From Pyxicephalus adspersus (taxonomy: Eukaryota > Chordata > Amphibia > Anura > Pyxicephalidae), in assembly GCF_032062135.1 (NCBI RefSeq), contig NC_092860.1, positions 71,500,668 to 71,564,667 of the forward strand: 64,000 nt of DNA, written 5' to 3'. Numbering within the stretch: the stretch's first letter is position 1; each line of letters opens with the position of its first letter. Below the pieces are notes generated by a model that ran no database searches, had not been told where the DNA came from, and saw nothing but the letters and a program-made list of their open reading frames with translations. A program made the translations under genes and the position numbers. Below, in pieces: positions 48,416 through 61,548 of this stretch.

Positions 48416-48644
48416 TAAAAAACAGAATGTCAGTGGTCAGTTACAAATGTAAATGCCCTAGTGCATGAAAATAATCACCCAAGTGTTCATTGTAAAAATG
48501 GTTCACAGTATTTCTGTAAGTGTGAAAAGTCCTCCCATTTATGTGGTTAGCAAGTTTTTACCAAGTTGTACCTAGCTCTGCCTGTCCTGATAATGAAGGG
48601 AAGGGCTTCACATTGGTGGTAGATGTGAATCCCTCCCTCTCCCC

Positions 48645-48647
<3 letters not shown>

Positions 48648-48702
<55 letters not shown>
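48648..48702. repeat. (TC)n(TA)n microsatellite
   Basis: Compound TC then TA dinucleotide tract. Confidence 0.95.
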
Positions 48703-48705
<3 letters not shown>

Positions 48706-50049
48706 GTAACGTAACTTTATTCAATGTTATGTTAGTTTTGCCATAAAACAATGAGGATTTGATCAATGAATAGGGTGTGTTTTTTTATTTTTACTCTTCT
48801 ATTGGAATGATCATCAAAACTCTGCTCAATTGTTCACTTTTAATGAACAAAAAGGCAGCTGAGTGAAGGGAACGTAATAATAAAATGTTGTAGAGCTCTG
48901 CTTTAAAGATGATTTATGTTTTGCCCTGAGTAAAGCACTGGTTAATTTTGAAACAATACAGGCTACAGTAATCTGTTTAGGTGAGTGATTTAAAAAATCA
49001 TCTAATGGTAGCTCACCTCAAATTGGATAACATTTTTTTATTGTAGAATTTTAAATCTAAAAAAACGGAAAAAACTTTCTGTTTCATTTTTTGATTTTGG
49101 TTAAATGAGAATTAGACTGGATGTTATGCAATACTATTATGTAAAAAAATGAAAAGAGGAACTGCAAAACTGGCCAGACGTTCAGTTGATTTGCTGCACT
49201 ACTTGCTGTTTCTTTGGTTCTGAACAGTAAACATCAAAAAGGTAAACCATGCTATACTTTAACTACCTGAACAGTCTGAATACCTTATCAGAAGGCCTAG
49301 TATATAACAAAGAATGATAACACAGACCTTGACATGTTATCTGCAATGAAATTGTTGTCTTAGTGTTATATTTCTGAGGTTTATGCATTTTAGTGTAAAT
49401 GTTCATAGTTGATAGATATTTCGTGCTCAAAGGTCTTTTAACCACTAAGTGTGAATATGTCTTTTGCAATAGAGCAGGATGCATACATGTTAAACTGATG
49501 TTGCTCAAGTCGTCAGTCCAAAAGCTTGTCATTATAAAGGATAATTTTTTTAAACTAAACAATATATCTTGTTTGTGTTTAGTTTTAATGCAAATAAATT
49601 CTGTAAGAGTAAAAGAAAAAATATCTTCTTCCTCCACATCTTTACAAAATAAGATGAAGAGTTTTCTGTATTTCAGCAGTAGTGAATTGATGACATTGTT
49701 TGGGATCCAGTGCAGCAGTACTGTTAACATAGTGCAGGATCAACATGTATTTTCTGTACTTGCTGGAAATATGAACTTATTGCAGAGATGTACTTTCTAT
49801 TTTTTTATTTTGTCCAAACATAAACTTAAGAGCAAGCATCCAGCTGTGCTTGCACATACTATCTGTCCTTTCCAGATCTGAAAGTCATGAAATCTGGGGC
49901 TTTTTTACTTTGTAAACACTCACTTTGTCTATGGAGGTTGGTGTCCTTCTACTGAATTGCTCAAATTGTCCTTGATTTAGGGTTCCCGGGTGCTCAAAAA
50001 GTATGCCCATGTCCTGTGAACATTTAGGTTCACATGACTCATTTATGAC

Positions 50050-50263
50050 AAGTGAATAAAGCTCTTCAAGACTGAAAAAGATAGACATTCATGGGTGAAT
50101 GTGTGCGATCCTGCAATCCTTGAATGGATTTCTTAATATGAATTTGCTATTTGTTGGCTAATGTTTTCATTTTTGCAGCTAATCCATTCCATGTTTGCTG
50201 GATTACCCAAGTTCACCTATGAACGTCTATGTCAGCTGTGCTAAGCTTTAATAATTAGGACCC
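50050..50263. mobile_element. Palindromic MITE, copy 4 (degenerate)
   Basis: Contains AATAAAGCTCTTCAAGACTG, GAATGGATTTCTTAATATG, CCATGTTTGCTGGATTACCC and closes TTTAATAATTAGGACCC. The left terminus is eroded. Confidence 0.65.
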
Positions 50264-53200
50264 AAAGACTGCTATCTTTTAGGAAAACAGTGGTAGCTTA
50301 TCAAACTATCAAACAAGTGTAGGGTAGCTTGGACTATCAAACAAAAAAATGTTAAAGGTTATAAAAAAAGAATAAGCAAACATAATTGTTTAAAATTCTT
50401 ACCATTTTTAGACCTATAATTGGAGAAAAAAGTAGACGTGTGAGGGTTTTAGCATGTCATAGTGACAAAATGAGAGCAAGCAAATATTGACAAGAGAAAG
50501 TGTTCTGCTTTGCATCGCGGTGCTGCAGCAAAATAATAATAATTACTAAAAAAAGGCTTTTGGGAAATGTGAAAAAATGGTATTGTAATGTTGCTGTTGT
50601 CAATTTTGTCACTGGTAGGGCTTGTTTCTCTCTCACCCAGGCTTTTTGCATTTGGCTAGGTGGGGCAATGGCATTTTTAGAGCTGTTCCTACAGCCACCT
50701 CCCTCAAATATTGACATTGATTGCCATTTGATGCATACACATCTTTCTTTAGTTGATGTATCTAATAGTATCAATGTGTGCTGTGTAAAAATATTTAGCA
50801 GAGGGGACAGCCACATTTTTCTACTATATACACAGGCTCAGCTTCTTGCTGCTTAGTTCTAGGAAATGTTCTCCGGTCTCACATGTAAATCTAATGGCTG
50901 ACAGAGCCAATGAAAACAATACCCTCCTCCCTACCTAGGATAGCTTCCCACTTGAACATACAACACTTTAGAAAAAGGCATCACAGACTCAGTACTCAAA
51001 ATTCTATATGAGACTATGGTGGGCCACTTAGACAGACACTCTCTCTTAAACAGAGAAAGATCTGAAAATGTCAGGTCTTGCCTTTATATAATTTATATAT
51101 TTGGTAAAACACTGAGCAATGTGACAAATCTGACGATACAAAGATAAAGTTAGGGGAGTTTAAATTTATTTTGCACCTCCGAGTAGGAAGGCAACAATTT
51201 TGTACAGGAATGAACTATTTGTCTGAAAATTGAAAAAAATCCTCTGAAGGCTGAACTATGTGTGAGGTAAGACTATCAGGGATTTGATATAGTAAAGTCA
51301 TAAGGGATTCAGTTGTTTTCAGATGATATTTGCTCCTTCATCTAAGCTATAAGTGTTTGGTTAACTACACTGGGGCCAATAGTTCAGCATCGGGTATCAA
51401 GTGGAAAAAAATTATTATGAAAGAGAATTAACCGTTTATATATGAATATTGATACATGCCTAAAGTAAAGGATGTTAAAAAAATGTTGCATTACAGAATT
51501 TTTACTCTGTAACAATACAAATAAACAAAGACAATAAAACTGCTTTTTAATGTTAATGTGATTTAATGTTTAATCACCCCAGGTCTACTTATACTTTTCC
51601 ATTCATTGCAAAGTTTGGTGCAAATGTCAGGATAATGGTCTTAATTACATAAAGGAATTGGTTGCTGTCACCTAGCAAATATCTTATCAGTTTGTATTTT
51701 AAAACCTTTACACAGGTGATGGGATCTAAGCTGCACTGTCTTTACCCTTACATCAATCCTAATTTTCTTTCACAGCCTGAGGTGACAATTCATTAAAGTT
51801 TGGGATACCTTTTTGTACAGTAGACAGACATAGCTAGCATTTGTGCTGTGAGCTAGCTCCTAGTATTCTGCTGCATCAGGTTATTAGGCCACAGTTCTCT
51901 TGTATATAAGCCTATTCTCATCAGTTCACTGCTTTCACGGTTTTAGGACAGCGGAGTACCTCAGCATCGTAGTGGAGATGGTTTCTTACTTTGCACATCA
52001 CATCAAACCACATATTTTACTTTTTCCTTTCTCTTTCCCTTCTTCTTCTCTTTTCTCTGTTACCTTTTTCATTTTTTCTACTTTGCTTCTCATTCCTTCT
52101 TTTGGATAGTTTGTCTTATGGTTCCTATTAGCGGTATCCTCTAGGGGGGGTACCTAGGGGATATTAAAAAAATTGGTTTATGTTGTTCACATTCATGCTT
52201 TCAATGTCTAAAAGACAATCTTTTTATGATTCTCTGCAGACAGGAGAAATCTACATGCATATTTTTAGGTACTGATAAAAAATTGGAGTTCACATATAAA
52301 AAATCAGCTTTGCTCATCACTATGGAAAACTAGAAATCACGTACACTCTCAGCTGATTTCAGTGTATTGCAAAACAAACACTGGTTAGCAATGGGTTTTA
52401 TCAGCTGTTCACAAGTGAATAAAAACTTACACGCAATGTCAGTTCCATAGTGGTATTCTGATACAGTAACAGTTTCACATCTAATTCAATTCTTTCATAG
52501 AGTTATTTCTGTTTTTAGGATTCTCTTTGCTCAGAGCTCTAAACATTTAAAAAATGGGTGAACATTGTGCTTGCTTTGCCACATATTTACTTCAATCCTA
52601 TTTACTTTTGCAAGAAAACCTACATAGGGTCCACTCTGTTTGCTGAGCTAACCTTAGGATTATTCATTGTAGATAGGGATTCACTAACTTAGAAATAATT
52701 GACTCTCTATTTTCTTTTTTATAGCACTCATGCTCTCAACTGAAGTACATTTTAAGTGTTTCCTTTCTCTGGGGCGTAACCCTGGCAAGCATGTTTAACA
52801 ATATATCTGACAGCTGCCTGTGATACCTACATCTATAATTAGTGAAAGATTAACTATATTCAGAAAATTATTTTTATCTTAGGAGCCTATAGGCACAGTG
52901 ACAAAATTGTTGAAAATTAGCTGAATAGCTGAATACCTGAGCTGTATACTTATTCTGGACCAAGGATTTAAATGGTAAAAAAAGCGGTGGTTTATAACAC
53001 TAATTAGACAGCTACAAGGTCTACTTTATGTCAGAATGGTTAATCAAAGCTTAACACTTTTTACAGTTAGGAAAATGTCAAATGTAGCCAATTGCCCAGA
53101 ATCGTACCATGAAAGGTATACCAATACCTTTTAAAAGCTCATACCACGGGACACAGTACATGCAAACCATATAATACTGCCACACTGTAGGCTGAATGAT

Positions 53201-53441
53201 ATAAACTCTGATAGAGGGAGTGCATCTAAATTGACTAAGCAGCTAAATTGACTGAAGGCTTTGGCAAGCTGTCAGCTAAAATGGACTTGAGTACCATGTA
53301 AATGAATGCTAGGCACACAAAGGAGTGCAACAGACTTACCAAATACCTGTCAACTCCCCTCCTGGATCTTGTGACTTGTGCTCAGAAACTAGGCTCAAAT
53401 GAGTATAGAAGGCCATGTTAGGGGGTATATAAGTCATGTGT

Positions 53442-53653
53442 CAAGAGGTCGACAACTGGTGGTACATGAGAAAATTTTGGTGATGCACGGCTCTGCCCGG
53501 CAGGCTCAGACCTGCGATGGGGGAGTGGGCGGGTTCTGGCATCATGGGGGAAGTTTCTTCCCCTTTAAATGTGACACACGGCTGCCCACGCATGCGCGGT
53601 CCTGATTCCGTGCATTTAGTTGTCTGTAGGTCCGAAAATGTTGGCAACCACTG
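53442..53653. mobile_element. Nonautonomous hAT element, related to the 19.3-kb copy
   Basis: Shares GCAGGCTCAGACCTGCGATG, GGGGAGTGGGCGGGTTCTGG and the end GAAAATGTTGGCAACCACTG with the elements at 19279 and 38358. The left end is worn (CAAGAGGTCGACAAC) and no target duplication can be seen. Confidence 0.7.
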
Positions 53654-54234
53654 GTTTATAGCATTTTCTACATGGATCGTTGCCTTTTTGAACAAGCCCA
53701 TAAGTATTAAAGGATGTAGAATATAGGATGCTAAAGGGTGTATAAAAAGGCTGTGACTTTATGGTTCAACTCTTCTCCATTCATTCAAATATTAGTAGTA
53801 AAAAGTAAAAAAAATATGGACAAAAAGAAGCACAAAAGGGTCATAAGTTGTTCACATCTTACCACATGATCATGTGTATAGCACATACAGGGCTAGTAAA
53901 CTAAGCAGACTTTACTCTATTTATTATGGTTCCATATTTCTATACAAACCAGACATCACCTGCTTTTGTACTAAAATAGTATTCTAATATACTAAATATA
54001 TATATATTTACTGCATAATCTTATCTTGTGTTACATGCTGTATGGGTTGGTAATTACCCAATTATAAAAAGAAAACAGGAAATTCAGTCTTTCAGTCAAA
54101 AATTAACAGAACATAAGCAATTGCTTCATTTAATTACTGGACAGCAGATGATATGTACATTTTAAAACATTGTAAACCTTCCACCTTCCCCTAACCCTAG
54201 CATAAAAGTCACACCAGATGTCTATGAGTAAAAA

Positions 54235-55809
54235 ACTACTCGTGCAGCAGAGTGCAGGTAGAGGAAAACTGACTTCATGGGTTACAAAGCCAGGCTACAA
54301 AATGTAACACCGCACTTACTGTCACTGAGCAAAATTATTTCTCCACTGTCATTTCCTCTCAAGCTTTCAACCTACACAGCCTCTTCTCAACAATTGACTC
54401 CTTTGTAAACCCCACACCTGCTCCCCCTACAACTACCCTGCCCAAGACATTGCTATCTACTAAAATCATAAAATCAATCAGAGATGATGTCTCACCGTGC
54501 CACTTTAACCATATCTACCCCTTCCACCTGTAAATCATCACTTACCTCCTTCAGCCCTGTTACTGTGGATGAAGTCTCCTCTCTAATCATCTCCATCTAC
54601 TACCTGTCTGCTTGACCCAATTTCCTCTGATCTACTCTGCACCCATTCCTTCACCCTGGCCCCTGCACTAACCCAACTACTTAACCTCACCCTTTCCACT
54701 GCTTTATTCCCTTCAGCTTTCAAACATGCCATGATTCTCTCTATCCTAAAGAAACCCTCACTAGACTCCCTACTTTCTAGCTACTGTCCTATTTCCCTGC
54801 TTCTATATATTTCCAAACTTCTTGAGTGCCTTGTCTATAATAGACTTACCGACTATCTAAACACCAAGTCTCTCGTTGACCCTCTCCAGTCTGGTTTTCG
54901 AGCTGCCCATTCCACCGAAACAGCCCTTACTAAAGCGGACAATGACCTAATCAGGGCTACAAGGCAACATTTCCCTCCTCCTTCTCCTTGAGCTTTCCTC
55001 TGCTTTCTCACCCTCTTCCAAACCAGATCATGAACTCTATTGGTATGTGACCGTGCTCGCTCTTTGTTTGCTTCCTACCGAAAAATTACTTTCAAGGGTA
55101 ACTCCTCCCTATTGGTGTTCCCCATGAGTCAGTTCTTGGACCTGTTCTTATTTCTCTTTACTATTCCTGACTTGTCTCCCTCAGTCCTGGATACGGTTTC
55201 ATGCTGCCTGTTAGCCATCTCGTCATGGATGGCAGACAGGTTTCCTCCAATTCTGCCCTCTTCTTCACCCCTCCTCCCACATAAAGAACAGAACATCTCC
55301 ATGTACACAATCTTGTCATCTCCTGTCTCCCACTAAGCTGTTTCTTTGCAATTCTCTACACTAGCTTCCATTTCACCTCCTACCTTTCTGATAGAAAAAC
55401 ACTCTCCTTACCGCGCTCTTTGCTCCTGCACCAACCTACTAATAACTTCCTCACTCATATCTTCGTCACATGCATTACCCCAAGTAGTTTCAGGGCTGCC
55501 CCGACTGGATCTGGAATGGTCTTCCCTGTCCCATTTGGCTTGCTCCTACTTTTTGCACATTAAGGAGCTCTTAAACCCCATTTTTCAAGCTTACCTATTC
55601 GTCTTTTTCTGTCTTTTAAACCCTCACTAATCACCCACCAATCCATACCCCCCCCCCCCCTTAATTTTGTGCTCTTTCCCCCTACTGTTTGATTGTAAGC
55701 TCTACTGAGCAGGGTAATCTCCTCCTGTTTCATTGTTTGTGTCTGTCTGTCATTTGCAACCTCTGTTTAATGAACAGTGCTGTGTAATATGTTGGTAATA
55801 CTGTTAATT

Positions 55810-55853
<44 letters not shown>
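54235..55853 (+). mobile_element. L2/CR1-type LINE with complete 3' end
   Basis: The 54731-54991 frame contains [20 protein letters not shown] and [17 protein letters not shown], the RT finger motifs of L2/CR1 elements (YRPIS.LP..SK..E, QSGFR..HSTETAL). The YADD segment is lost and the rest is frameshifted. The 3' end is full: TTGTAAGCTCTACTGAGCAG, CTGTCTGTCATTTGCAACC, AACAGTGCTGTGTAATATG and (AAT)n at 55806-55853. This copy defines the tail found elsewhere in the window. Confidence 0.9.
55806..55853. repeat. (AAT)n microsatellite, L2 tail
   Basis: Pure AAT repeat directly after the L2 3' terminus; the Asn-run open frame here is an artefact. Confidence 0.95.
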
Positions 55854-55857
<4 letters not shown>

Positions 55858-56682
55858 CATGAGTCATTTTTTATAGATGCAAGGGAACTGAATCACACAA
55901 TGGCAGTAACCTACATTTCTTTTTTTTGTACCTGTGACATAGTATTTGTGCATGTGTTTGAAATGCTGATCTCAACTAAAGGGATGTCACAGCTGGCATT
56001 ACTGTGAAACAGTAACTAGTTTTATTTTTATTTTATAACTTCCTATCCATATCTTTGTAAACGGACTATTACATTTCCGCAGCTTGCATATCACAATACA
56101 CTTCCTTAGTAGTTGCATATATATCTGCACAAGCTTGAGGCTTTATTTTTATCTCTGTATTGCTAGAACAGATACAATGTATACCTTGTGGAAAAAAACA
56201 TTGCTAGTTATTTGTACGAATTGATGTAAAATTGAAAATAGTAGAAGACAAATTCATGTTGTATTTACTGTATATACTCAAAAATAAAGTGACCAGAATT
56301 TAAACCAAGGCACTGTATCCACTTTATCTGAAAAAAACCCTCCAGGAAAACTACATTGATATAAACAGAAATGTCAGTTAAACAAAGCAAATAAATGAAT
56401 CCATGGTGTGGATGTACAACGAGCAAAACAAAAAGAAAATGTATATTTTGCTTATAACCATCAATTGCTTCCTTGTGTTGATACTCAAGGACCCTGGGGT
56501 AAATGCAAAGTACTTTTTTTACTTGTAGTCCCCTATTTTTTTTGCTAAATTTTAAAGATATAAAAAGATAGCTAAATTTATATTTAAGTGCATCTATATT
56601 GAAAAGTTTTTTTATTAGCTTTAATTGTTGTGACCTGTGCATCTGGTTTAGGAATTTGAGTTAATGATTTTCCTCTTTTTAG

Positions 56683-57095
56683 GATGACGAGTCAGTTGAC
56701 CTGGATAATTGCTACAGTGATACAATGAGTAGCAGTGAGGATTTACCTTCATTAGACTCATCTCTTCAAGGAACTGAGTACTACAAGGATTTGGTAATGA
56801 TGGAGGATAAAAATCCTGATCAGGAAACCCCAAAGTCTGCAGCCTCTACCATCTGTGTTTCTGGTGGACCCAATATTAGCTTTGATAATGGAGAGATTGT
56901 AATTACCTGTACTAAGCCTTTCCTCTGTCCTATGACTTTTGAAGCTGGAAGCCCTTCACAATCCTCAATACAAAATGAAAAGCCATGTGAAGAACATGTG
57001 ATCGCAGAAACTATTCCTATCTTAGTCAGGTCATTGTCAACTTCTAGGAGACACAGTTGGGATGATGCAATATCACCAACAGACACCGTACGCAG
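56683..57095 (+). CDS. Coding exon of host gene (candidate AKAP13-like), exon b
   Basis: 413 bp between TTTCCTCTTTTTAG and GTAAGATG. Open from the first base: DDESVDLDNCYSDTMSSSED..., 137 codons plus two bases (phase 2 exit). Very acidic and Ser/Thr-rich at the start, probably disordered. Near the end ILVRSLSTSRRHSWDDAISP carries an RRHS site typical for PKA or other basophilic kinases, followed by an SP site. No domain or membrane segment. The long uninterrupted frame, splice sites and phase fit with exons a and c make this a confident exon; the gene name is not. Confidence 0.85.
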
Positions 57096-60000
57096 GTAAG
57101 ATGGTTAACATTTAAACAATGTACAGAAGTTAACACAAATGCTAAAAAAATAAAAAAATAGAGATCCAAAGGAAACCTGAGGGGTTTTGAATTTTTCAAC
57201 ACTGTATTTCAATGGTATGTCCCATGGTTTGGGAGTGACAGTGTGGGTCAGGAATGAAATAGGGTCAGTAAACAAGCTGGGTCAGAAAAGAAATCCAAAG
57301 CGGTACCAAATGAGTGGGCATCATTAAGCAAATATTGTAGTCAGTGAATGAGATTCCAGGAACAGGAAATGGAGCAAGAGATCATGGTAAGACAAGGTGA
57401 TGCAGATGCGCTGAAAGACAAACCTGGTTGTTAAAAAGAATTCAAAAAAATCTGACACACTTGGCAGGAATGGTAAGAAATGGAGTTCAACAGCATGTTT
57501 GACACCACTGTGAGCAATATAAGTGCATTCAAGTCTGCTCACATGTCAAAAGGCAGGAGCAATTGTGCAGAGGACTGGGAAGAGATACAAATCCATAGAT
57601 AATTCTGCAGAACCATGTATACAAGCAGGAGCAGATGCTAGTGCCAGAATCCAGCCATGCAGGCTAGCACAATCTTCCTTAAAAGTGTCTTGGATACCAA
57701 GGGTGGCTGCACAAAATTACAAACACTTTGACAGTTAAGATGGTTCTAAATCTAAGATGGATCTAAATGTATATTTTACAACTAAAAGTAATGCTTAAAG
57801 AGTCAAAAATTGTGTTGACTAATCTTAAAACATTATAAATATCAGGCCTAGCTTTCTTCTTTCAAAAAAGGTTACATTTACTTGACTTGCAGGCACTTCA
57901 ATTTCTTGCAGAGCTATGGGCGCTGCTTCTATGTGATATTTCTGGTTGTGTCAGATAGTATGTTACATACTACTTGCTATGGTTTTAGCCCCTGGCTGCT
58001 GTGTCAGTACTACAAGAATTATTTATAGGCAAAGTATTAGATTTTCCATTTGGTTACCCTTCTTTTTATTTATTTTGTAATTATTTTTTTGAAACGTCTA
58101 CTAATAAATGCTTTATTGTTTACTACGATAGCCTATTTACTGTATTTCATATTGGTAACGTATTCTATTTTACAGTAAAAGTATATTCGTTCTTTTTCTA
58201 TCCATATGTGGAAGTGTTCCAGAACTTCAGTAAAGGAACAAATCCCAGTGGTTAGATTTCTATCAGTATGTATTTTGACGCAATTCTCTATTGATCCAGG
58301 CTATTTTTATCAGTCCCCTCCATTTAAGGTGTGCTTCTGCTTTATCTAGAGGCAGACCTGTCATATTCAAAGCCATGAGCTACAGTTTATTCTAAGTAAC
58401 AGGGGCCCTGAAGAAAAACAGAAATAAGACAGGCCTCAACAAAGAAGTTTGTTTGGGTGAAAGAAACCAAGTAGCAGCATAGTTTAAATGTCACAGGGGA
58501 AACCCATAGAAGACGTAAGAAGCGTGGCATAGATTAAGGCATTATTTTCTCTTCAATACAAGTGCAAGTTTAGGGCATGTGTCAATGTGCAAAATGCCTC
58601 TTAACTTATTAGTGAATTCAGCTTGGATTTCCTTTCAACTTGCATTGAGGGAAAAAGCAGTTCTTACATTAACAAACACCTGTTCACACATGTCCTTGAA
58701 ATCCCATTCTGCCAAGGAATTAGAGTTATATTATGTGATCTATGGATAGTATTTACAAACTGCAGATTAAAAGATAATGGGGCATATCTATAACACCTTT
58801 GAGAAAGTCATACTTTTCAGTGCAAACTTAAAAGGGGTCTGAAAGGGAAAAGAATATCAAAAGATTAATCAAAATGAACAAAATGTAAAATTTTGCTGAA
58901 ATGCTAAAGGCAAAACAATAAAAATGTATGGATGCAGTATGATTAGACTGTATGGAATGCCTAATCATCACCTGTTTATCTTTTAATCCATAAAGGAGGC
59001 GAATAATATTTTATTAACAGTGTTTCCACAGAACAGTGTTTTTTTTTGGTTGCTGCGGGTGGTTGCACCAGAACTGTGTACTTGCAGTGATCTTGGAATA
59101 CTGTTGTATAAAAAGAAGGCACACACTGGAAGCAAAATATTGCCTTATTTTTTTACCACTTGCAAAATAAAGATTAAAAATCACCTTAATATACGTAGTA
59201 CCTGTTGCCAACCTTTAGTGTAGCAACTTACACTGTGAGCTACTTTCATAATTTTGACAAGTACAGTTTAAACTTTTCTGAAATTTCCAGGAGGAGGACA
59301 ACTAATATTAAGTATATCTAATCATTCTGGAAGTCACTGTAAAGAGTGCTCTTACAAAATGGGTAAATTTCTATAGACAATGTCTCAGAACATATACATT
59401 TACAGTTCTCAGCACTGATAAAATATTTTGATTTTAATTTATTTTACAAATGTCTAATTCAGGTTTGCAAGTGGATTAGATAATGGCTTAAAGAAAACAA
59501 AGTAGTACTTTCTTATAATTTGAATTACAAGTATTTTAAAATCATACAAATTTATAGCATTATAGAATTGAGAGAAGATAGCCACCTGATATTTATCACA
59601 TTTATCATCACAGTCCATTCTGCTGACTGCCGCTGTCAACAGTTATACAGATTTAGCACTGTTAAATATTATCATCTCATAAACATATCCAACAAACTGT
59701 TTTGGTTTTCACCATGTTTTTTTCTATTATACTTTGCTATATTTCAGTTATGCATTTGTGTTCTATGTATTTGTAATTTGCCAAACAAACGGGCAACATT
59801 TCTTTCTATGCTTTCTTCACTTTTAAAGCATTTTTTCTGTTTAGGTAGAGGACCTAATTCTTTTTCAGTTGCCCTGTTCTATATCTATTTTTTTAGTTCA
59901 AGTTTGCACATAACACACTATTATATGCATGCCAAGAGCTATATATAATTATTGTTATTTATCTAATTATTTGTTTTGTATCTTTTATCTGTACCTTTAT

Positions 60001-60365
60001 TGTAGAACTTTTCTGATTTAGACAGCATACAAAATAAAGAAATTTAAATGAAGATTGAAAAAAAATACACCAAGCTTTAATAAAACCAAGAAAAATAGAT
60101 TTTTATTTTCTGTAGTATTAAAGTCTGAAAAAAGAACAATTTTTCCAAGTACATGTAAGAAAGATGTGAACTTTGATTCATGAGGCATTACTCATTATCA
60201 TTGTGGTTTTGTTTATTTTCTACTCTTTGGGTACCGCATTAAAGCTTAAATCCTATATTTTCTATGAGTGTGTTTTACTACAGCAAAATGGCCTATAGGT
60301 TTTCAGTAAAATTGTAATATTAGATAGCAGATGTGCATGTTAACACTACTATTATGTCTTGAAAG
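57096..60365 (+). other. Intron between exons b and c (3.3 kb)
   Basis: GT-AG intron (GTAAGATG ... GTCTTGAAAG). AT-rich; no repeats or RNA genes recognised. Confidence 0.65.
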
Positions 60366-60546
60366 ATTTAGCCTTGATGCTTCAGGAATGGATAGCGATG
60401 GAGAAAGGGAGCTGCAGGCCAGCACTGGAATTACTATTCAAGAATTTCAACCACCATCAGAACCTTGGGTGGCAAAAGCCAGCCTGAAAATTGAAGATGA
60501 TGTTGATGGAAATCTTATTCTGGAGCAATCTGCAACAGTGCACAAG
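60366..60546 (+). CDS. Coding exon of host gene (candidate AKAP13-like), exon c
   Basis: 181 bp. Its first base joins AG from exon b to form an Arg codon, making VRRFSLDASGMDSDGERE across the junction; then 60 full codons to EQSATVHK (phase 0 exit) before GTACACAT. RRFS is a second basophilic-kinase site, 15 residues after the one in exon b. The acceptor CTTGAAAG is weak, but the reconstructed RRFS motif supports it. Low complexity, acidic, no fold recognised. Confidence 0.8.
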
Positions 60547-60865
60547 GTACACATAGTTTTAAGACTTTCAAGATAACACCTGGGGATCTATATATACTGT
60601 ACATACATGTTATAGTAATTATATTGAGTTTCCCACGTAATTAAAATTGATTAAGTTCATGTTTTTCCCTAATTTCAGAGGTCAATTTCTAGCTTCATAT
60701 ATTAATCTATAAACAGTAAATACTAATAGAGAGCAATACCAGTTTATGGGATCAAGGATATCTTACCTTTTTCAACAGTCCATGCACACATATGTATATA
60801 TTTGTATTTTTGTGAATAAATTATGGAAAACACACATTTTTATGTTTTAATCAAAGTATATACCT

Positions 60866-60899
<34 letters not shown>

Positions 60900-61309
60900 A
60901 TATCTTGAAAAGTTAATCATTTTCAATTTTCATATTGTGGATGTGAATTGTATGTGTGGGTTTTTTATTTGTTTTGTTTGGATTTGTCTATCCATAATTA
61001 CTATTTAAAAAACAAAAGTAAATGCGAGTGAATAAAATGAGTGATTCCAAGAATTTATGTTTTAATATTTTTGATATTCGCACACCCCCAAGTCACGTAA
61101 GCTTGTCAATATGAAAACACTTACTATCTTATATTGTTCTTGTGGTTTTCATAAATTTACCGCAAGAATGATTATTATCCAGTATTTATATAGCGCCGGC
61201 ATATTATGCAGCACTTTACAAAGTCAGTAGTCATTTCACTAGTATGATGTGCATTATTATTCTAGCATTACTGTTTTTAACAATATTTTAATTACTAAAA
61301 TGTTGCCAG
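60547..61309 (+). other. Intron between exons c and d (0.76 kb)
   Basis: GT-AG intron. Contains (TA)n at 60867-60897 and a - strand L2-type tail at 61168-61240 (TTTATATAGCGCCGGCATAT, GCAGCACTTTACAAAGTC). Confidence 0.7.
61168..61240 (-). repeat. L2/CR1-type LINE 3' tail
   Basis: Short insertion sharing TATATAGCGCC.GCATATTATG and CTTTACAAAGTC with the fragment at 6755. Confidence 0.65.
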
Positions 61310-61424
61310 GATGAAGACAGCTCTGGCAAGAGACTACGTTCTAAGTCCATGCCTTCCACATTAGACAAGATTTCAACCCCAAGAATCTCCCGTAGCCTGG
61401 AATCATCCTGCCCAGTGATTGAAG
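61310..61424 (+). CDS. Coding exon of host gene (candidate AKAP13-like), exon d
   Basis: 115 bp between AAATGTTGCCAG and GTATGTCA. Open from the first base: DEDSSGKRLRSKSMPSTLDK then ISRSLESSCPVIE, 38 codons plus one base (phase 1 exit). RSKSMP is a possible basophilic/14-3-3-type phospho-site. Continues the same basic/serine-rich style as exons b and c. The next exon is not in the window or is hidden in the 63068-63763 gap. Confidence 0.82.
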
Positions 61425-61548
61425 GTATGTCATTACACTTCTAAAATGCTAGGAGAGGAACTCATACTTGTAGACTTGAATAATGTAAGGTTAAAGATGA
61501 AAAAATAACACCATGTTATTTGTATTTTCTATGTATTTTCTTTTCTAT

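Larger units (their letters stand above)
45962..56682 (+). other. Intron between exons a and b (10.7 kb)
   Basis: Starts GTAAGT and ends TTTCCTCTTTTTAG. It holds a - strand L1 3' end, a TC/TA microsatellite, a palindromic MITE copy, a hAT copy and an L2 LINE, listed separately. The remainder (45962-47586, 48416-50049, 50264-53441, 53654-54234, 55860-56682) shows nothing else I can support. Confidence 0.7.

Noticed and set aside
55777..56007. Frame with an Asn run
   Set aside because: Encoded by the (AAT)n tail of the L2 LINE.
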